Positions 1 to 8,767 of a stretch of 41,995 nucleotides of DNA are shown here, piece by piece. The number at the start of each line of letters is the position of its first letter. The stretch's first letter is position 1. This stretch comes from Deltaproteobacteria bacterium (lineage in GTDB: Bacteria; Desulfobacterota; Syntrophorhabdia; Syntrophorhabdales; Syntrophorhabdaceae). The translations under genes and the position numbers were made by a program. The stretch lies in the NCBI GenBank assembly GCA_029777945.1, contig JAKORG010000040.1:1-41995 (forward strand), written 5' to 3'. The notes below the pieces were generated by a model. That model worked only from the letters and a program-made list of their open reading frames with translations, did no database searches and was not told where the DNA came from.

Positions 1-2
1 CA

Positions 3-77
3 GTGCTTAATGGTGACATAGATGCCTTTATTAAGGCATACCTTTTGTTCTTGACTTTTCAACAAAAAATGGATTAA
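3..77 (+). CDS. Possible C-terminal end of an upstream gene (partial)
   Basis: The frame starting at base 3 is open from the window edge and stops with TAA at 75-77, giving about 24 residues ending FQQKMD. It would put the end of an upstream gene 9 bases before the next start. The piece is too short to identify. It overlaps the TTGACT promoter-like element at 51-56, so the coding interpretation is only a possibility. Confidence 0.25.
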   Translation: MLNGDIDAFIKAYLLFLTFQQKMD

Positions 78-79
78 TT
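51..79 (+). promoter_or_regulatory. Possible promoter for the zapB-zapA-6S unit
   Basis: TTGACT at 51-56 is followed after 17 bases by TTAATT at 74-79. The first start codon is at 87, so a transcript from here would have almost no leader. The -10 is a weak match and the prediction rests on spacing plus the good -35. Confidence 0.35.
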
Positions 80-86
80 AATAGTC

Positions 87-320
87 ATGGAGTTATTTAC
101 TGATAATAAAATAGAAGAGCTCGAAAAAAAGGTTGAAATGCTCATTAAAAATTATAGGGCATACAAAGAAGAGAAAGAACAGCTTTCGATTAAATTAGAA
201 AAGCTTGAGAAAGAGAACCAGGAACTGAAAAGAAGCATAGAAGAAACTGCAAATGAAAGAAAGATTGTTCTTGATAAGGTTGTGGGCATACTGGAAAAAC
301 TCGAGACTCTTGATTTTTAG
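87..320 (+). CDS. zapB: ZapB-like short coiled-coil cell-division protein
   Basis: A 77-residue, highly charged protein that is almost entirely predicted coiled coil: heptad-like Leu/Ile spacing runs from about residue 8 to 72, rich in Glu and Lys. No other domain is visible. It sits 6 bases upstream of zapA, and in many Gram-negative bacteria a small coiled-coil protein of this kind accompanies ZapA and bridges it to the division site. The identification rests on length, coiled-coil character and neighbour, not on a diagnostic motif. The start has no Shine-Dalgarno sequence. Confidence 0.6.
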   Translation: MELFTDNKIEELEKKVEMLIKNYRAYKEEKEQLSIKLEKLEKENQELKRSIEETANERKIVLDKVVGILEKLETLDF

Positions 321-326
321 GAATAG

Positions 327-617
327 ATGGATAAATGGGTTGAGGTTACAATATTAAACCAACCGTTTGTATTTATAGGCGATGACGAGGATAGGATTAA
401 GAGATTAGCAAAATTTGTTGATGAAAAGGTAAACCATGTAATTAAGGACTACGGGATTATAAATACATTGAACGCAGTGATTATGGCAATGATGGAATTG
501 ACTGATGAATATCTTGAATTTAGGGAACAGGCAGAAAGATTTGAAGGAATGGCTTTAAAAATTTTAAGAAAGGTAGAAGAAATTGAAGTTCCCTGCGATG
601 TTCGTGATAAATGGTAA
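327..617 (+). CDS. zapA: Cell division protein ZapA
   Basis: A 96-residue protein with the ZapA arrangement. A short N-terminal beta region (VTILNQPFVFIGDD) is typical of the globular head, followed by the dimerisation helix with AKFVDEKVNHV and a C-terminal coiled coil. ZapA cross-links FtsZ protofilaments at the Z-ring. The gene is directly downstream of the zapB-like gene and directly upstream of the 6S RNA, the usual zapA-ssrS order. Its last nine codons also form the 5' strand of the 6S RNA closing stem (from 591), so the two genes share DNA. Confidence 0.85.
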   Translation: MDKWVEVTILNQPFVFIGDDEDRIKRLAKFVDEKVNHVIKDYGIINTLNAVIMAMMELTDEYLEFREQAERFEGMALKILRKVEEIEVPCDVRDKW

Positions 618-768
618 TCTTAGAGCCAACACCTCTTTTATGGGGGTCTTCCATTATCGGTGTGTGCAAGCTCACATAATAGGTGAGAAGCCTAATCCGG
701 TAAATAGACGCCCACTTTAAATTGAGGTTCAAGAAATACTGTTTACACAGCATCTGCGGGGTTTTTTT
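589..768 (+). ncRNA. ssrS: 6S RNA (ssrS) with terminator
   Basis: The block 591-600 (CCCTGCGATG) pairs with 751-761 (CATCTGCGGGG) to close a roughly 170-nt RNA, with one bulged C and G-U pairs. Inside it are several stretches recognisable from E. coli 6S RNA: GATGTTCGTG just after the 5' stem, GAGCCAA, GGTGAGAAGCCT in the 3' half, GGTTCAAG, and GCATC before the 3' stem. A T-tract follows at 762-768, so the closing stem may double as terminator. 6S RNA binds the sigma-70 holoenzyme as a mimic of open promoter DNA in stationary phase. The position after zapA is the classical one. The mature 5' end is inferred. Confidence 0.88.
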
Positions 769-904
769 ATTTTTAAGGGGTAGTAGTAGAGGAAATTGAA
801 ACTTAATATAAATAGTTTTAAAAACTGGAGGTTTTACATACCTTTCCATAAAATTTAAATACTTTTCCTCTCTATGAAACCCCTTTCATATATAAGGGGG
901 AATT

Positions 905-2455
905 TTGAATACAATTGTATACATATTAATTTTCATAGTTGTTTTCTTTCTCGGGTTGTTTCTCGCCAGATTCACACATAAAAGAAAAATTGGCGAATAC
1001 GAGAAGATAGGCAAAAAGATATTAGAAGATGCAAAGAAAGAGGCAGATGTCTTAATCAGAGAGGCATCTGTGCAGGCAAAAGACATTGCAATCCAGGCAA
1101 AAAACGATTTCGAACAGGAAATTAAGTCAAGACGCATTGAACTCCAGAATGCGGAGAAAAGACTTGCCCAAAAAGAAGCAGCAATCGACAAAAAGATAGA
1201 CCTTCTCGAAAAGAAGGAAGACGAGATTTCGAAAAAAGAAAAGGAATTAATAGGCAAACAGACAACCCTTGACGCAAAAATAAAAGAACTCGACGGTTTA
1301 CTCATAAAGGAAAGGGAAACCCTCGAGAAGATATCAGGCTTAACCTCTGAAGAGGCTAAAAAGATCCTTATGCAGAGGATGGAAGATGAGGCAAAGTACG
1401 AAGCGATTAAGATATGCAAGAAGATAGAGGAGGATGCCAGGGAGAATGCAGATAAAAAGGCAAAGGAGATCATAGCTACTGCCATCCAGAGATACGCCGG
1501 AGAATATGTGGGTGAAAATACCGTTTCCGTCATTGCCCTTCCGAACGAGGAGATGAAGGGTCGAATAATAGGCAGGGAAGGAAGAAATATAAGGGCACTC
1601 GAGGCAGCAACAGGGGTGGACATAATAATTGATGATACCCCTGAAGCAGTTATACTTTCCTGTTTTAATCCCATAAGGAGGGAAGTGGCAAGGATAGCCA
1701 TTGAAAGATTGATAACAGACGGAAGGATCCATCCGGCAAGGATAGAAGAGATAGTCTCAAAGGTTGCAGAGGAGATGGAGGTAAAAATTAAAGAGGCAGG
1801 GGAACAGGCAGTATTCGACCTGGGCATCCATAACGTCCATCCTGAAATAGTAAAACTCATAGGCAGACTGAAATTTAGAAGCAGTTATGCCCAGAATGTC
1901 TATCAGCATTCCCTTGAGGTTGCATTTATCTGTGGTATTATTGCGTCTGAATTAAGGATTAACATTAAGATGGCAAAAAGGGTAGGCCTTCTCCACGATA
2001 TAGGAAAGGCAGTAGACCATGAAATAGAAGGTTCTCATGCCTTTATAGGTGCTGACCTTGCAAAAAAATACGGTGAAAGCGAGGAGATTGTCCATGCAAT
2101 CATGGCACACCATGAAGATGTGGAGGCAAAGAGTCTTCTCGATGTGATAGTCCAGGCAGCAGATGCACTATCCGGGGCAAGACCAGGTGCGAGAAGGGAG
2201 ATGCTCGAGACATACGTAAAAAGACTTGAAGAGTTAGAACGCATTGCCAATAGTTTTCATGGAGTAGAAAAGTCTTATGCAATTCAGGCAGGCAGGGAAA
2301 TCAGGATAGTGGTAAGTAGTGATAAGATTACAGATGAAGAGATTTTTATGCTGTCCAAGGATATTGCAAAAAAGATAGAAACAGATTTGTCCTACCCTGG
2401 TCAGATAAAGGTAGTGGTAATAAGAGAAACAAGGGCAGTGGAATATGCAAGATAA
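905..2455 (+). CDS. rny: Ribonuclease Y
   Basis: A 516-residue membrane-anchored endoribonuclease, the usual RNase Y length. An N-terminal transmembrane helix (about residues 3-20) is followed by a long charged coiled coil to about 200. Next is a KH RNA-binding domain with [15 protein letters not shown] (about 219-233), then an HD domain with the metal-binding pair in [12 protein letters not shown] and AHHED. RNase Y initiates mRNA turnover on the inner membrane. The TTG start is chosen because a strong AAGGGGG Shine-Dalgarno lies just upstream (about 894-900) and because the helix begins immediately after it. The stop overlaps the next gene by 11 bases. Confidence 0.93.
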   Translation: MNTIVYILIFIVVFFLGLFLARFTHKRKIGEYEKIGKKILEDAKKEADVLIREASVQAKDIAIQAKNDFEQEIKSRRIELQNAEKRLAQKEAAIDKKIDLLEKKEDEISKKEKELIGKQTTLDAKIKELDGLLIKERETLEKISGLTSEEAKKILMQRMEDEAKYEAIKICKKIEEDARENADKKAKEIIATAIQRYAGEYVGENTVSVIALPNEEMKGRIIGREGRNIRALEAATGVDIIIDDTPEAVILSCFNPIRREVARIAIERLITDGRIHPARIEEIVSKVAEEMEVKIKEAGEQAVFDLGIHNVHPEIVKLIGRLKFRSSYAQNVYQHSLEVAFICGIIASELRINIKMAKRVGLLHDIGKAVDHEIEGSHAFIGADLAKKYGESEEIVHAIMAHHEDVEAKSLLDVIVQAADALSGARPGARREMLETYVKRLEELERIANSFHGVEKSYAIQAGREIRIVVSSDKITDEEIFMLSKDIAKKIETDLSYPGQIKVVVIRETRAVEYAR

Positions 2456-3221
2456 TGAGATTAAGGTCTTGTTTCTCGGTGATGTAATTGGAAAACCAGG
2501 CAGAAAGGCAATAGAAAAGATTGCAAAAACTTTTGATATTGATTTTTTTATTATAAATGGTGAGAATCTCGCAGGTGGTATTGGTATTACCCCAAAGACT
2601 GCAATGGAAGTCTTATCTTACGGTGTGGATACCATCACCACTGGAAATCATGTGTGGAAAAAAAAGGAGATTATTCCTTTTTTAATGGGTGAGACACGGG
2701 TCTTAAGACCCCTTAATTATCCCGAAGGGACACCTGGATTTGGTTATTGTTTGTTGAAAAAGAACAATAAAACTTTATATATAGTGAACATAGAAGGCCG
2801 GGTATTTATGAATCACCTCGAATGCCCCTTCAGGGCTATTGACGGTTTTTTAAAAAGTATTGACAATACTATTCCTGTTTTTGTGGACTTTCATGCTGAG
2901 GCAACATCAGAGAAGATTGCCATGGGCTGGTTTCTTGATGGCAGGGTATCTGCTGTTATTGGAACCCATACCCATGTCCAGACATCGGATAAAAGGATAC
3001 TTCCCAACGGCACAGGTTACATAACCGATGCAGGCATGACAGGAAGTATTGATTCAGTTATAGGCATGGATAAAAGGGCAGTGCTTGAGAAGTTTATTAC
3101 CATGTTGCCTCAAAAATATGAGGTGGGAAAGGAAAATGTTGAGGCCCAGGGTGTAATAGTGAAAATAGATGGTAGAACTAAAAAATGCCTTGAAATAGAG
3201 ACCATAAGGGAGAAGATTTAA
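2445..3221 (+). CDS. YmdB-family metallophosphoesterase (TIGR00282 type)
   Basis: A 258-residue calcineurin-like phosphoesterase. Metal-binding motifs appear in the expected order: [11 protein letters not shown] near the N terminus, [28 protein letters not shown] and [10 protein letters not shown], ending with the family signature ITDAGMTGS. Bacillus YmdB, the best studied member, hydrolyses cyclic nucleotides such as cAMP and affects biofilm and motility decisions. The substrate here is unknown. It overlaps rny by 11 bases; rny-ymdB adjacency is widely conserved, so the pair is almost certainly co-transcribed. Confidence 0.9.
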   Translation: MQDNEIKVLFLGDVIGKPGRKAIEKIAKTFDIDFFIINGENLAGGIGITPKTAMEVLSYGVDTITTGNHVWKKKEIIPFLMGETRVLRPLNYPEGTPGFGYCLLKKNNKTLYIVNIEGRVFMNHLECPFRAIDGFLKSIDNTIPVFVDFHAEATSEKIAMGWFLDGRVSAVIGTHTHVQTSDKRILPNGTGYITDAGMTGSIDSVIGMDKRAVLEKFITMLPQKYEVGKENVEAQGVIVKIDGRTKKCLEIETIREKI

Positions 3222-3233
3222 AAAGGAGTAGCA

Positions 3234-4439
3234 ATGGATATAGAAAGGCAAATCGAAATTATAAAAAGAGGCGCCGTTGATCTGGTTACTGAAGAAGAGT
3301 TGAGGGATAGACTGAAGAAGGCACAGGCAGAGAATAGGCCTCTTAGGGTAAAACTCGGTTTAGACCCTACTGCCCCTGATTTACATTTGGGACATACGGT
3401 AGTTTTGCAGAAATTAAAACAGTTTCAAGAGCTTGGACACACTGCCATATTTTTAATAGGTGATTTTACAGGTATGATAGGAGACCCTACAGGAAGGATT
3501 GAGACAAGGCCAGCCCTTTCAAAGGAAGAACTTCTTGCCAATGCAGAGACTTATAAGAAACAGGTTTTTAAGATACTGGACCCTGAAAAGACAGAGATAA
3601 GATTCAACAGTGAATGGTTTGAGGCAATGAATGCCTCTGATATGATAAGGCTTTGCGCCAAATACACTGTGGCAAGGATGATGGAAAGAGAGGATTTCAG
3701 GAACCGTTTTCAAAATAATATACCCATAAGCATCCACGAATTTTTATATCCCCTTGTACAGGGTTATGATTCTGTGGCGTTAAGGGCTGATGTAGAGTTA
3801 GGTGGCCATGACCAGATATTTAATCTTTATGTAGGTCGTGACCTTCAGAGGGCGTATGGACAGGAAGCCCAGATAATAGTGACAGTGCCATTACTTGAGG
3901 GTATTGACGGGGTAAACAAGATGAGTAAAAGCTATGGTAATTATGTAGGGATAGATGAGCCTCCAGATATTATGTTCGGTAAACTGATGTCAATTTCCGA
4001 TGAACTTATGTTGAAATATTACGAACTGTTGAGTGATATAACTATAGAAGAACTTAACTCATTGAAAGAAGGTATAAGAAACGGCACTGTTCATCCAAAA
4101 GATGCAAAGGTGAGGTTTGCAAAGGAGATTATCGCAAGATTCCACAGCAAGGAGGCAGCAGAGGCAGCACATATTAGTTTTGAAAAGGTCTTCAAAGAAA
4201 AAGAAATACCCCAAGATATAGAGACTATAGAGATAAAAAAACATGAAATAGAGAAATGGCTCCCCAAATTACTTCTAATTACAGGTATGGTTTCTTCTAC
4301 TTCTGAGGGAAAGAGGATGATAAATCAAGGTGCAGTTTTGATAAATGGGGAAAAGGTAAAATCAGAGGATACGCCTATCTCAGATGAACTTATCATAAAA
4401 GTAGGTAAAAGGAAGTTTAAAAGGATAATCCTTAAATAG
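3234..4439 (+). CDS. tyrS: Tyrosyl-tRNA synthetase
   Basis: A 401-residue class I aminoacyl-tRNA synthetase that charges tRNA-Tyr. The catalytic core carries the HIGH-type motif as HLGH in [12 protein letters not shown] (about residues 43-54) and the KMSKS motif in KMSKSYGN (about 230). The C terminus holds an S4 RNA-binding domain ([14 protein letters not shown]). The length and HLGH form fit the TyrS group common in Gram-negatives. An AAGGAG Shine-Dalgarno lies 12 bases after the previous stop, so it is the last gene of the rny-ymdB-tyrS run. Confidence 0.95.
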   Translation: MDIERQIEIIKRGAVDLVTEEELRDRLKKAQAENRPLRVKLGLDPTAPDLHLGHTVVLQKLKQFQELGHTAIFLIGDFTGMIGDPTGRIETRPALSKEELLANAETYKKQVFKILDPEKTEIRFNSEWFEAMNASDMIRLCAKYTVARMMEREDFRNRFQNNIPISIHEFLYPLVQGYDSVALRADVELGGHDQIFNLYVGRDLQRAYGQEAQIIVTVPLLEGIDGVNKMSKSYGNYVGIDEPPDIMFGKLMSISDELMLKYYELLSDITIEELNSLKEGIRNGTVHPKDAKVRFAKEIIARFHSKEAAEAAHISFEKVFKEKEIPQDIETIEIKKHEIEKWLPKLLLITGMVSSTSEGKRMINQGAVLINGEKVKSEDTPISDELIIKVGKRKFKRIILK

Positions 4440-4551
4440 GTGCCTTTATAAAACATCCTATCTTAAATTTTGTGTCTTCAATCGCCATTTTGCAGCAAAA
4501 GTTTTAAAAATACAAAAATTAAAAAATTTACTTTTTTAGAAAACGAGATGG

Positions 4552-4604
4552 TTGACAAAGGAAAGAAAAATACTTAAAAATATGAATATCTAATCAAAAG
4601 GAGG
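4552..4604 (+). promoter_or_regulatory. Promoter and ribosome binding site of trxA
   Basis: TTGACA is at 4552-4557, with AT-rich -10 candidates at 4575-4580 (TAAAAA, 17-base spacing) or 4581-4586. An AAAGGAGG Shine-Dalgarno at 4597-4604 fixes the ATG at 4610. The preceding 110 bases are AT-rich with no clear terminator for tyrS. Confidence 0.5.
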
Positions 4605-4609
4605 TTTTT

Positions 4610-4933
4610 ATGGGCAGTGCCAAGGCAGTAAATGACGGAAATTTTCTTTCAGAAGTACTCGAATCCAGTACCCCTGTGCTTGTCGATTTCTGGGCATCAT
4701 GGTGTGGACCTTGCCAGATGATGGGTCCTGTAGTTGACGAAGTTGCATCCCAATATGAAGGTAAAGTAAAAGTTTTAAAACTCAATGTTGATGAAAATCC
4801 ACAGACATCTGCAAAATACGGGATAAGAGGCATTCCAACCTTGATACTTTTCAATAAAGGAGAGGTTGTGGATAGGCTCATAGGTGCACAGCCAAAATCA
4901 AGTGTTGAAGAACTACTGAAAAAGGTTTTATAG
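4610..4933 (+). CDS. trxA: Thioredoxin
   Basis: A 107-residue cytoplasmic thioredoxin with the intact active site WCGPC in FWASWCGPCQMM (about residues 28-39). The cis-Pro motif GIPT is at about 75-78. Length and fold order are those of TrxA. It reduces disulfides in client proteins and is itself reduced by thioredoxin reductase. It has its own promoter and strong ribosome binding site and precedes the thioesterase gene by 19 bases. Confidence 0.93.
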   Translation: MGSAKAVNDGNFLSEVLESSTPVLVDFWASWCGPCQMMGPVVDEVASQYEGKVKVLKLNVDENPQTSAKYGIRGIPTLILFNKGEVVDRLIGAQPKSSVEELLKKVL

Positions 4934-4952
4934 AAGGTTTTCGTTTGTTTCT

Positions 4953-5390
4953 ATGGATAACGAGAAAAGATCTCTCTACTTCAAAAAGATGGAAGAAGAG
5001 CCCTTTGCAAGGTTACTGGGTATAAAACTTGTAGAAGTAAGTGAAGGTTATGCCCTATGCGAGATGAAATACACAGATGAAAAGGATAACCTTTACGGTA
5101 TTGCCCATGGAGGTGCCATCTTTTCATTAATAGACGAAGCATTTGAAATCTCCTCTAACAGTCATGATAGAATTGCCGTGGCATTGAATATGAATATTAC
5201 CTATATGAAGCCACCAAAGAAAGGCTCTATGCTTAGGGCAGAGTCAAAAGAAATAAACAGAACGAGAAGGACCGCTTCATATAATATAACAGTAAAAGAT
5301 GAAGATGGCCTTATTGCAACCTGTCAGGCACTGGTATATATAAAGGATCAGCAGATACCTTTTTTACAGGATATAAAATTTAACCCCTGA
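4953..5390 (+). CDS. Hotdog-fold acyl-CoA thioesterase, PaaI type
   Basis: A 145-residue single hotdog-domain protein. The PaaI/4HBT active-site region is visible as YGIAHGGAIFSLIDEAFE (about residues 48-65), with HGG followed by an acidic catalytic residue. The later strand has NMNITYMKPPKKGS. PaaI-type thioesterases hydrolyse hydroxyphenylacetyl- or other acyl-CoA esters. In anaerobes they often clear stalled CoA intermediates of aromatic degradation, but the substrate here cannot be read. Probably translated from the trxA transcript. Confidence 0.85.
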   Translation: MDNEKRSLYFKKMEEEPFARLLGIKLVEVSEGYALCEMKYTDEKDNLYGIAHGGAIFSLIDEAFEISSNSHDRIAVALNMNITYMKPPKKGSMLRAESKEINRTRRTASYNITVKDEDGLIATCQALVYIKDQQIPFLQDIKFNP

Positions 5391-5474
5391 GGATTGTTTT
5401 TTGGAAATAAGCGGCATTTTACAGACAACAATCTCGCTAAATAAACTTCTTTATAAAAAAATTATTCAATAGAC

Positions 5475-6734
5475 CTATTTAGGTGTTATTCTTATTTTTG
5501 CCTTTTTATCCTTTTCTGCCTCTACTATGACCTTTTCTTCATTGATATAATATGTAACAATTTCCCCTGTTAATTTATCCTGGCCTGAAAACACCGTTAC
5601 ATCCCCCTTTAGGGTTATTATACCTTTTTTATTATCGAATATGGCCTCTTTGCATGTGGATGTGCGTTCTCTTTTAACTATTTTTACATTACCCTTTGCA
5701 TGAGCCCTTTCTATTTCATTAGTGTTTTCATCCATATAGGCCTCTATAGTATCACAGTAGATAAACAAATCTCCCTGCCTTGCAACCACATTTCCTTTAA
5801 AAATTACGTATCTTTCCTTTTCCATTCCCTCCATAGAATCGGATACTATATCTATGGGCTTTTTTTCTTCGAAAAATTTAAATTTTTCCTCTTCCTGGGT
5901 TTTTTGAACAACTGGTATTTGTGGTTTTAATTCAATATCTGTTCTTGGAGTTTTTGACATCAATGTTTGACCTGGAGAGGTTGCCTGTGCCACTTTTAGG
6001 CTTTTTCTCTGCCTTTTAATGTCTGTAAATAAAAATTTACTATCCGAATATTGTGATTTTAATTGTCCATAGTATTGATCTGCTTTATTCTGATTGCCCA
6101 TTGCCTTATAGGATTGGGTTAGATAGTATAAAACCTTCTCTATTCCCTTAGCATCGGGATATTTTTTAAGGACATATTCGAGCCTTGTTATGGCTGCATT
6201 ATACTGGAATGTTTTGTAATAGAATTCACCTATATAAATTTCCCTATCCACCAGCTTCTGTATAAGGGCATCCCTTTTTTTATCCGCTTCTTTTGCATAA
6301 ATGCTTGTGGGGTAACGGTTCAGAAGATAGGTATATCTTTCTATTGCCTTTAATGTATATGCCTGATCCCTATGAAATGATAAAGAAAAGCGTTCATAGC
6401 ATTCTCCTAATTTTTTTAACACATATGGTATGTTTTCATCTTCTGGATGGGCATTAAAAAAATCTTCGTATATGGTAGATGCCTGCACATAATCCTTTTT
6501 CTCATAATATGCATCTCCAAGCTTCACTGTTGCGACAAAGGATATGGGGTCAAAGGGAAAGTTCTCTCTTATTAGAGAAAACTTTTCTATTGCCTTGTCA
6601 TATTTCTTTGCCTTCATCAAATTGACGCCTTCTACGTATAGATCAGCAGGCTTTTCCACTTTTTTAGGTGGCGATGCACAGGATGAAAAAATAGATACTA
6701 ATAATACGAGAAAAAAGATGGTGATTTTTTTCAT
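5475..6734 (-). CDS. Lipoprotein fusing a BamD-like TPR part to an LptA/OstA-like domain
   Basis: A 419-residue protein. The N terminus is a lipoprotein signal peptide with a lipobox ending SSC at about residue 19. Residues about 30-240 are tetratricopeptide repeats of BamD/YfiO type, with motifs such as YDKAIEKFSLIRENFP and PTSIYAKEADKKRD. A low-complexity linker follows, and residues about 295-415 look like LptA/OstA beta-jellyroll repeats (VIFKGNVVARQGD, AHAKGNVKIVKR, ITLKGDVTVFSG). BamD belongs to the outer-membrane beta-barrel machine and LptA is the periplasmic LPS bridge; the two are normally separate. The gene is a single unit diverging from rsmG. Confidence 0.8.
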   Translation of the reverse strand: MKKITIFFLVLLVSIFSSCASPPKKVEKPADLYVEGVNLMKAKKYDKAIEKFSLIRENFPFDPISFVATVKLGDAYYEKKDYVQASTIYEDFFNAHPEDENIPYVLKKLGECYERFSLSFHRDQAYTLKAIERYTYLLNRYPTSIYAKEADKKRDALIQKLVDREIYIGEFYYKTFQYNAAITRLEYVLKKYPDAKGIEKVLYYLTQSYKAMGNQNKADQYYGQLKSQYSDSKFLFTDIKRQRKSLKVAQATSPGQTLMSKTPRTDIELKPQIPVVQKTQEEEKFKFFEEKKPIDIVSDSMEGMEKERYVIFKGNVVARQGDLFIYCDTIEAYMDENTNEIERAHAKGNVKIVKRERTSTCKEAIFDNKKGIITLKGDVTVFSGQDKLTGEIVTYYINEEKVIVEAEKDKKAKIRITPK

Positions 6735-6740
6735 GCAACC

Positions 6741-6746
6741 ATTATA
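6741..6746 (-). promoter_or_regulatory. TATAAT box six bases before the lipoprotein start
   Basis: Read on the minus strand, TATAAT (plus 6741-6746) lies 6 bases before the ATG at 6734, and there is no Shine-Dalgarno. If used as a -10 element, transcription would begin at or next to the start codon. No good -35 is visible at 16-18 bases. Confidence 0.35.
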
Positions 6747-6784
6747 ACAGAATAGAAAAAAATATGCTATGATTTATCTAATCA

Positions 6785-7426
6785 ATGATGCTGGAAGAGG
6801 AAATAAAAAAAGGCCTCGATTATTTTGAAATCTTTGTTGATCAAAGTAAATTGAAAAAATTATCACTGTATATTAGTGAGCTTGATAAATGGAATAAACA
6901 TATAAATCTCACAGGCAAAAAGGATATTCCATCCATTATAAGAGAACTTCTCTATGATTCTTTTTTTGTTTATAAACTAATTGAAAAAGGATCCTCTTTT
7001 TTGGATATGGGTTCTGGCTCAGGCATCCTCTCAATTCCTATTGCCATCATAAATAGAGACATTGAGGTTTTTTCTGTGGAAAAAAACACAAAAAAGATAC
7101 ATTTTCAGAGACATATTAAAAGGCTGTTAAGACTTAACCGGTTTTACCCGTTGTTTAAAAGAATTGAACTTTTAGACAATATGAGCGTTGATATCATAGG
7201 GGTTAAGGCCTTTGGCAAAACAGAGATAATACTTGAAAAGGCTGTGAGATTATTGAGAATCAGAGGTAAAGTAATAATATTAAAAGGCAAAAACGCAAAA
7301 CCCGTTGAATTCGAAGGCCTTGAAATGTCTAAAAATTTAACATATTCCTTACCCTGTTCTGAAAAAACATATAAACTTTTTGAATATACATTGAAAGACA
7401 GAAACAATGAAGTTAGAATCGTTTAA
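6785..7426 (+). CDS. rsmG: 16S rRNA (guanine-N7) methyltransferase RsmG
   Basis: A 213-residue class I SAM methyltransferase, close to the usual RsmG length. The N-terminal family signature LDKWNKHINLTG lies at about residues 34-45. The SAM-binding glycine loop FLDMGSGSGILSIPIAI is at about 73-89, and a later ILEKAVRLL segment corresponds to the region usually reading ...ARA. RsmG methylates G527 in the decoding centre. The protein is more divergent than most RsmG in its central part. The start could be the ATG at 6785 or 6788; neither has a Shine-Dalgarno. Confidence 0.8.
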   Translation: MMLEEEIKKGLDYFEIFVDQSKLKKLSLYISELDKWNKHINLTGKKDIPSIIRELLYDSFFVYKLIEKGSSFLDMGSGSGILSIPIAIINRDIEVFSVEKNTKKIHFQRHIKRLLRLNRFYPLFKRIELLDNMSVDIIGVKAFGKTEIILEKAVRLLRIRGKVIILKGKNAKPVEFEGLEMSKNLTYSLPCSEKTYKLFEYTLKDRNNEVRIV

Positions 7427-7471
7427 GGTTTAGGAAAAGAAAGCATCAAAAATAATAAGGATAAGCCCAAA

Positions 7472-8767
7472 ATGATAGATGGATTTTTAAAAGAAATTGC
7501 AAATATGTTCGATTTTACAAGAAAAGATGCCTGTGAGATGATGAGGTCTTTTCAAATAGAAATGGAGAACGGGTTAAAAGGCAGAAAATCTTCTTTAAAG
7601 ATGCTTCCTTCTTTTGTGAGAAGACCAAAGGGTAATGAAAAAGGAGATTTTCTTGCCATTGACCTGGGCGGCATAAATATGAGAATACTTGCTATAAGGT
7701 TATTAGGTCAAGGCAAAATAGAAACAATAGGAATGAAGAGGTTTTCTTTAGGAAAAGAAATAATCTCAAAAACAGAAGATGTTTTTTTTGATTTTATCGC
7801 AGATTGTGTATCTGCTTTTTTAAAGGAACATAAATTAGATGTTTTTTTAGAAGTTGGTTTTACATTTTCTTTTCCCGTTATACAGACATCCATTTTAAGT
7901 GGTGTGCTTGTCTCATGGACTAAAGGATTTGCTGTAAAAGGTGTTGAAGGCCATGATGTAGTTACGCTTCTCGATAAGGCATTTAAAAGAAAGGGGCTTG
8001 AAAATCTAAAATTGGTTGCCCTTGCAAACGATACAGTGGGCACCCTTGTTACACAAAGTTATATTAATCCTTTATGCGATATGGGTGTGATACTGGGGAC
8101 AGGAACAAACGCCGCATATCCAGAAAGGTTAGAAAGCATTACAAAGTTTAAAGGCATGTGGTATTCGGAGGAGATGATAATAAACATAGAGTGGGGTGGG
8201 TTTGATAAGATAAAAATGACAAAATACGACGAACAACTCGATAAGGATTCAGAAAATCCAGGTGGACAGAGGATGGAGAAAATGGTTTCAGGAAGGTATT
8301 TAGGTGAGATTGCAAGGCGTATAATGAAAGAGGCATTTGAAAAAGGTCTTTTAGGCTCTAAAGAATTAAAAGATATTTTTTTAAAACCTTACAGTCTTAC
8401 CACAGAGCAACTTTCGCTAATTGCATCTGACAAGAACATATTCAATGATTCAGGAATTGAGGGTATTTCAGACAAAGATATAAGGTTATTAAAAGAGATA
8501 GGTCAAATCGTATCAAAAAGGGCAGCAAGGATTGCCTCAGCCGCCATAGCCGCTGTCTTAACCCATATGGATAAGGAGTTGAAATTAGAACATGTAATTG
8601 CAATTGATGGCTCGTTGTTTGAAAAATATAAAGGATTTAAAGAGAATATGGATACTATGATGAAGGAAATTTTTCCCAACCAGGCAGATAAAATCCACCT
8701 CAGCCTTACCCATGACGGTTCAGGTATAGGCGCTGCAATTATAGCAGCAAGCCTCTCATCCCATTAG
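7472..8767 (+). CDS. Hexokinase of the eukaryotic type
   Basis: A 431-residue sugar kinase that matches the eukaryotic hexokinase family rather than bacterial ROK/Glk glucokinases. Diagnostic motifs in order: FLAIDLGGINMRIL (phosphate 1, about 65-78), FTFSFPV (about 128-134), LANDTVGTL with the catalytic Asp (about 184-192), GVILGTGTNAAYPE (about 206-219), NIEWGGF (about 233-239) and DGSGIGAAIIA near the C terminus. It should phosphorylate glucose or a related hexose with ATP. The first motif reads DLGGIN where DLGGTN is usual. Start supported by AAGGAT about 10 bases upstream. Its stop overlaps the stop of murJ tail to tail. Confidence 0.88.
   Translation: MIDGFLKEIANMFDFTRKDACEMMRSFQIEMENGLKGRKSSLKMLPSFVRRPKGNEKGDFLAIDLGGINMRILAIRLLGQGKIETIGMKRFSLGKEIISKTEDVFFDFIADCVSAFLKEHKLDVFLEVGFTFSFPVIQTSILSGVLVSWTKGFAVKGVEGHDVVTLLDKAFKRKGLENLKLVALANDTVGTLVTQSYINPLCDMGVILGTGTNAAYPERLESITKFKGMWYSEEMIINIEWGGFDKIKMTKYDEQLDKDSENPGGQRMEKMVSGRYLGEIARRIMKEAFEKGLLGSKELKDIFLKPYSLTTEQLSLIASDKNIFNDSGIEGISDKDIRLLKEIGQIVSKRAARIASAAIAAVLTHMDKELKLEHVIAIDGSLFEKYKGFKENMDTMMKEIFPNQADKIHLSLTHDGSGIGAAIIAASLSSH

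Noticed and set aside
886-1860. Long open frame of 324 codons on the minus strand opposite rny
   Set aside because: It is the antisense shadow of the coiled-coil region of RNase Y, is rich in Ser/Phe/Ile as such shadows are, and has no family resemblance.
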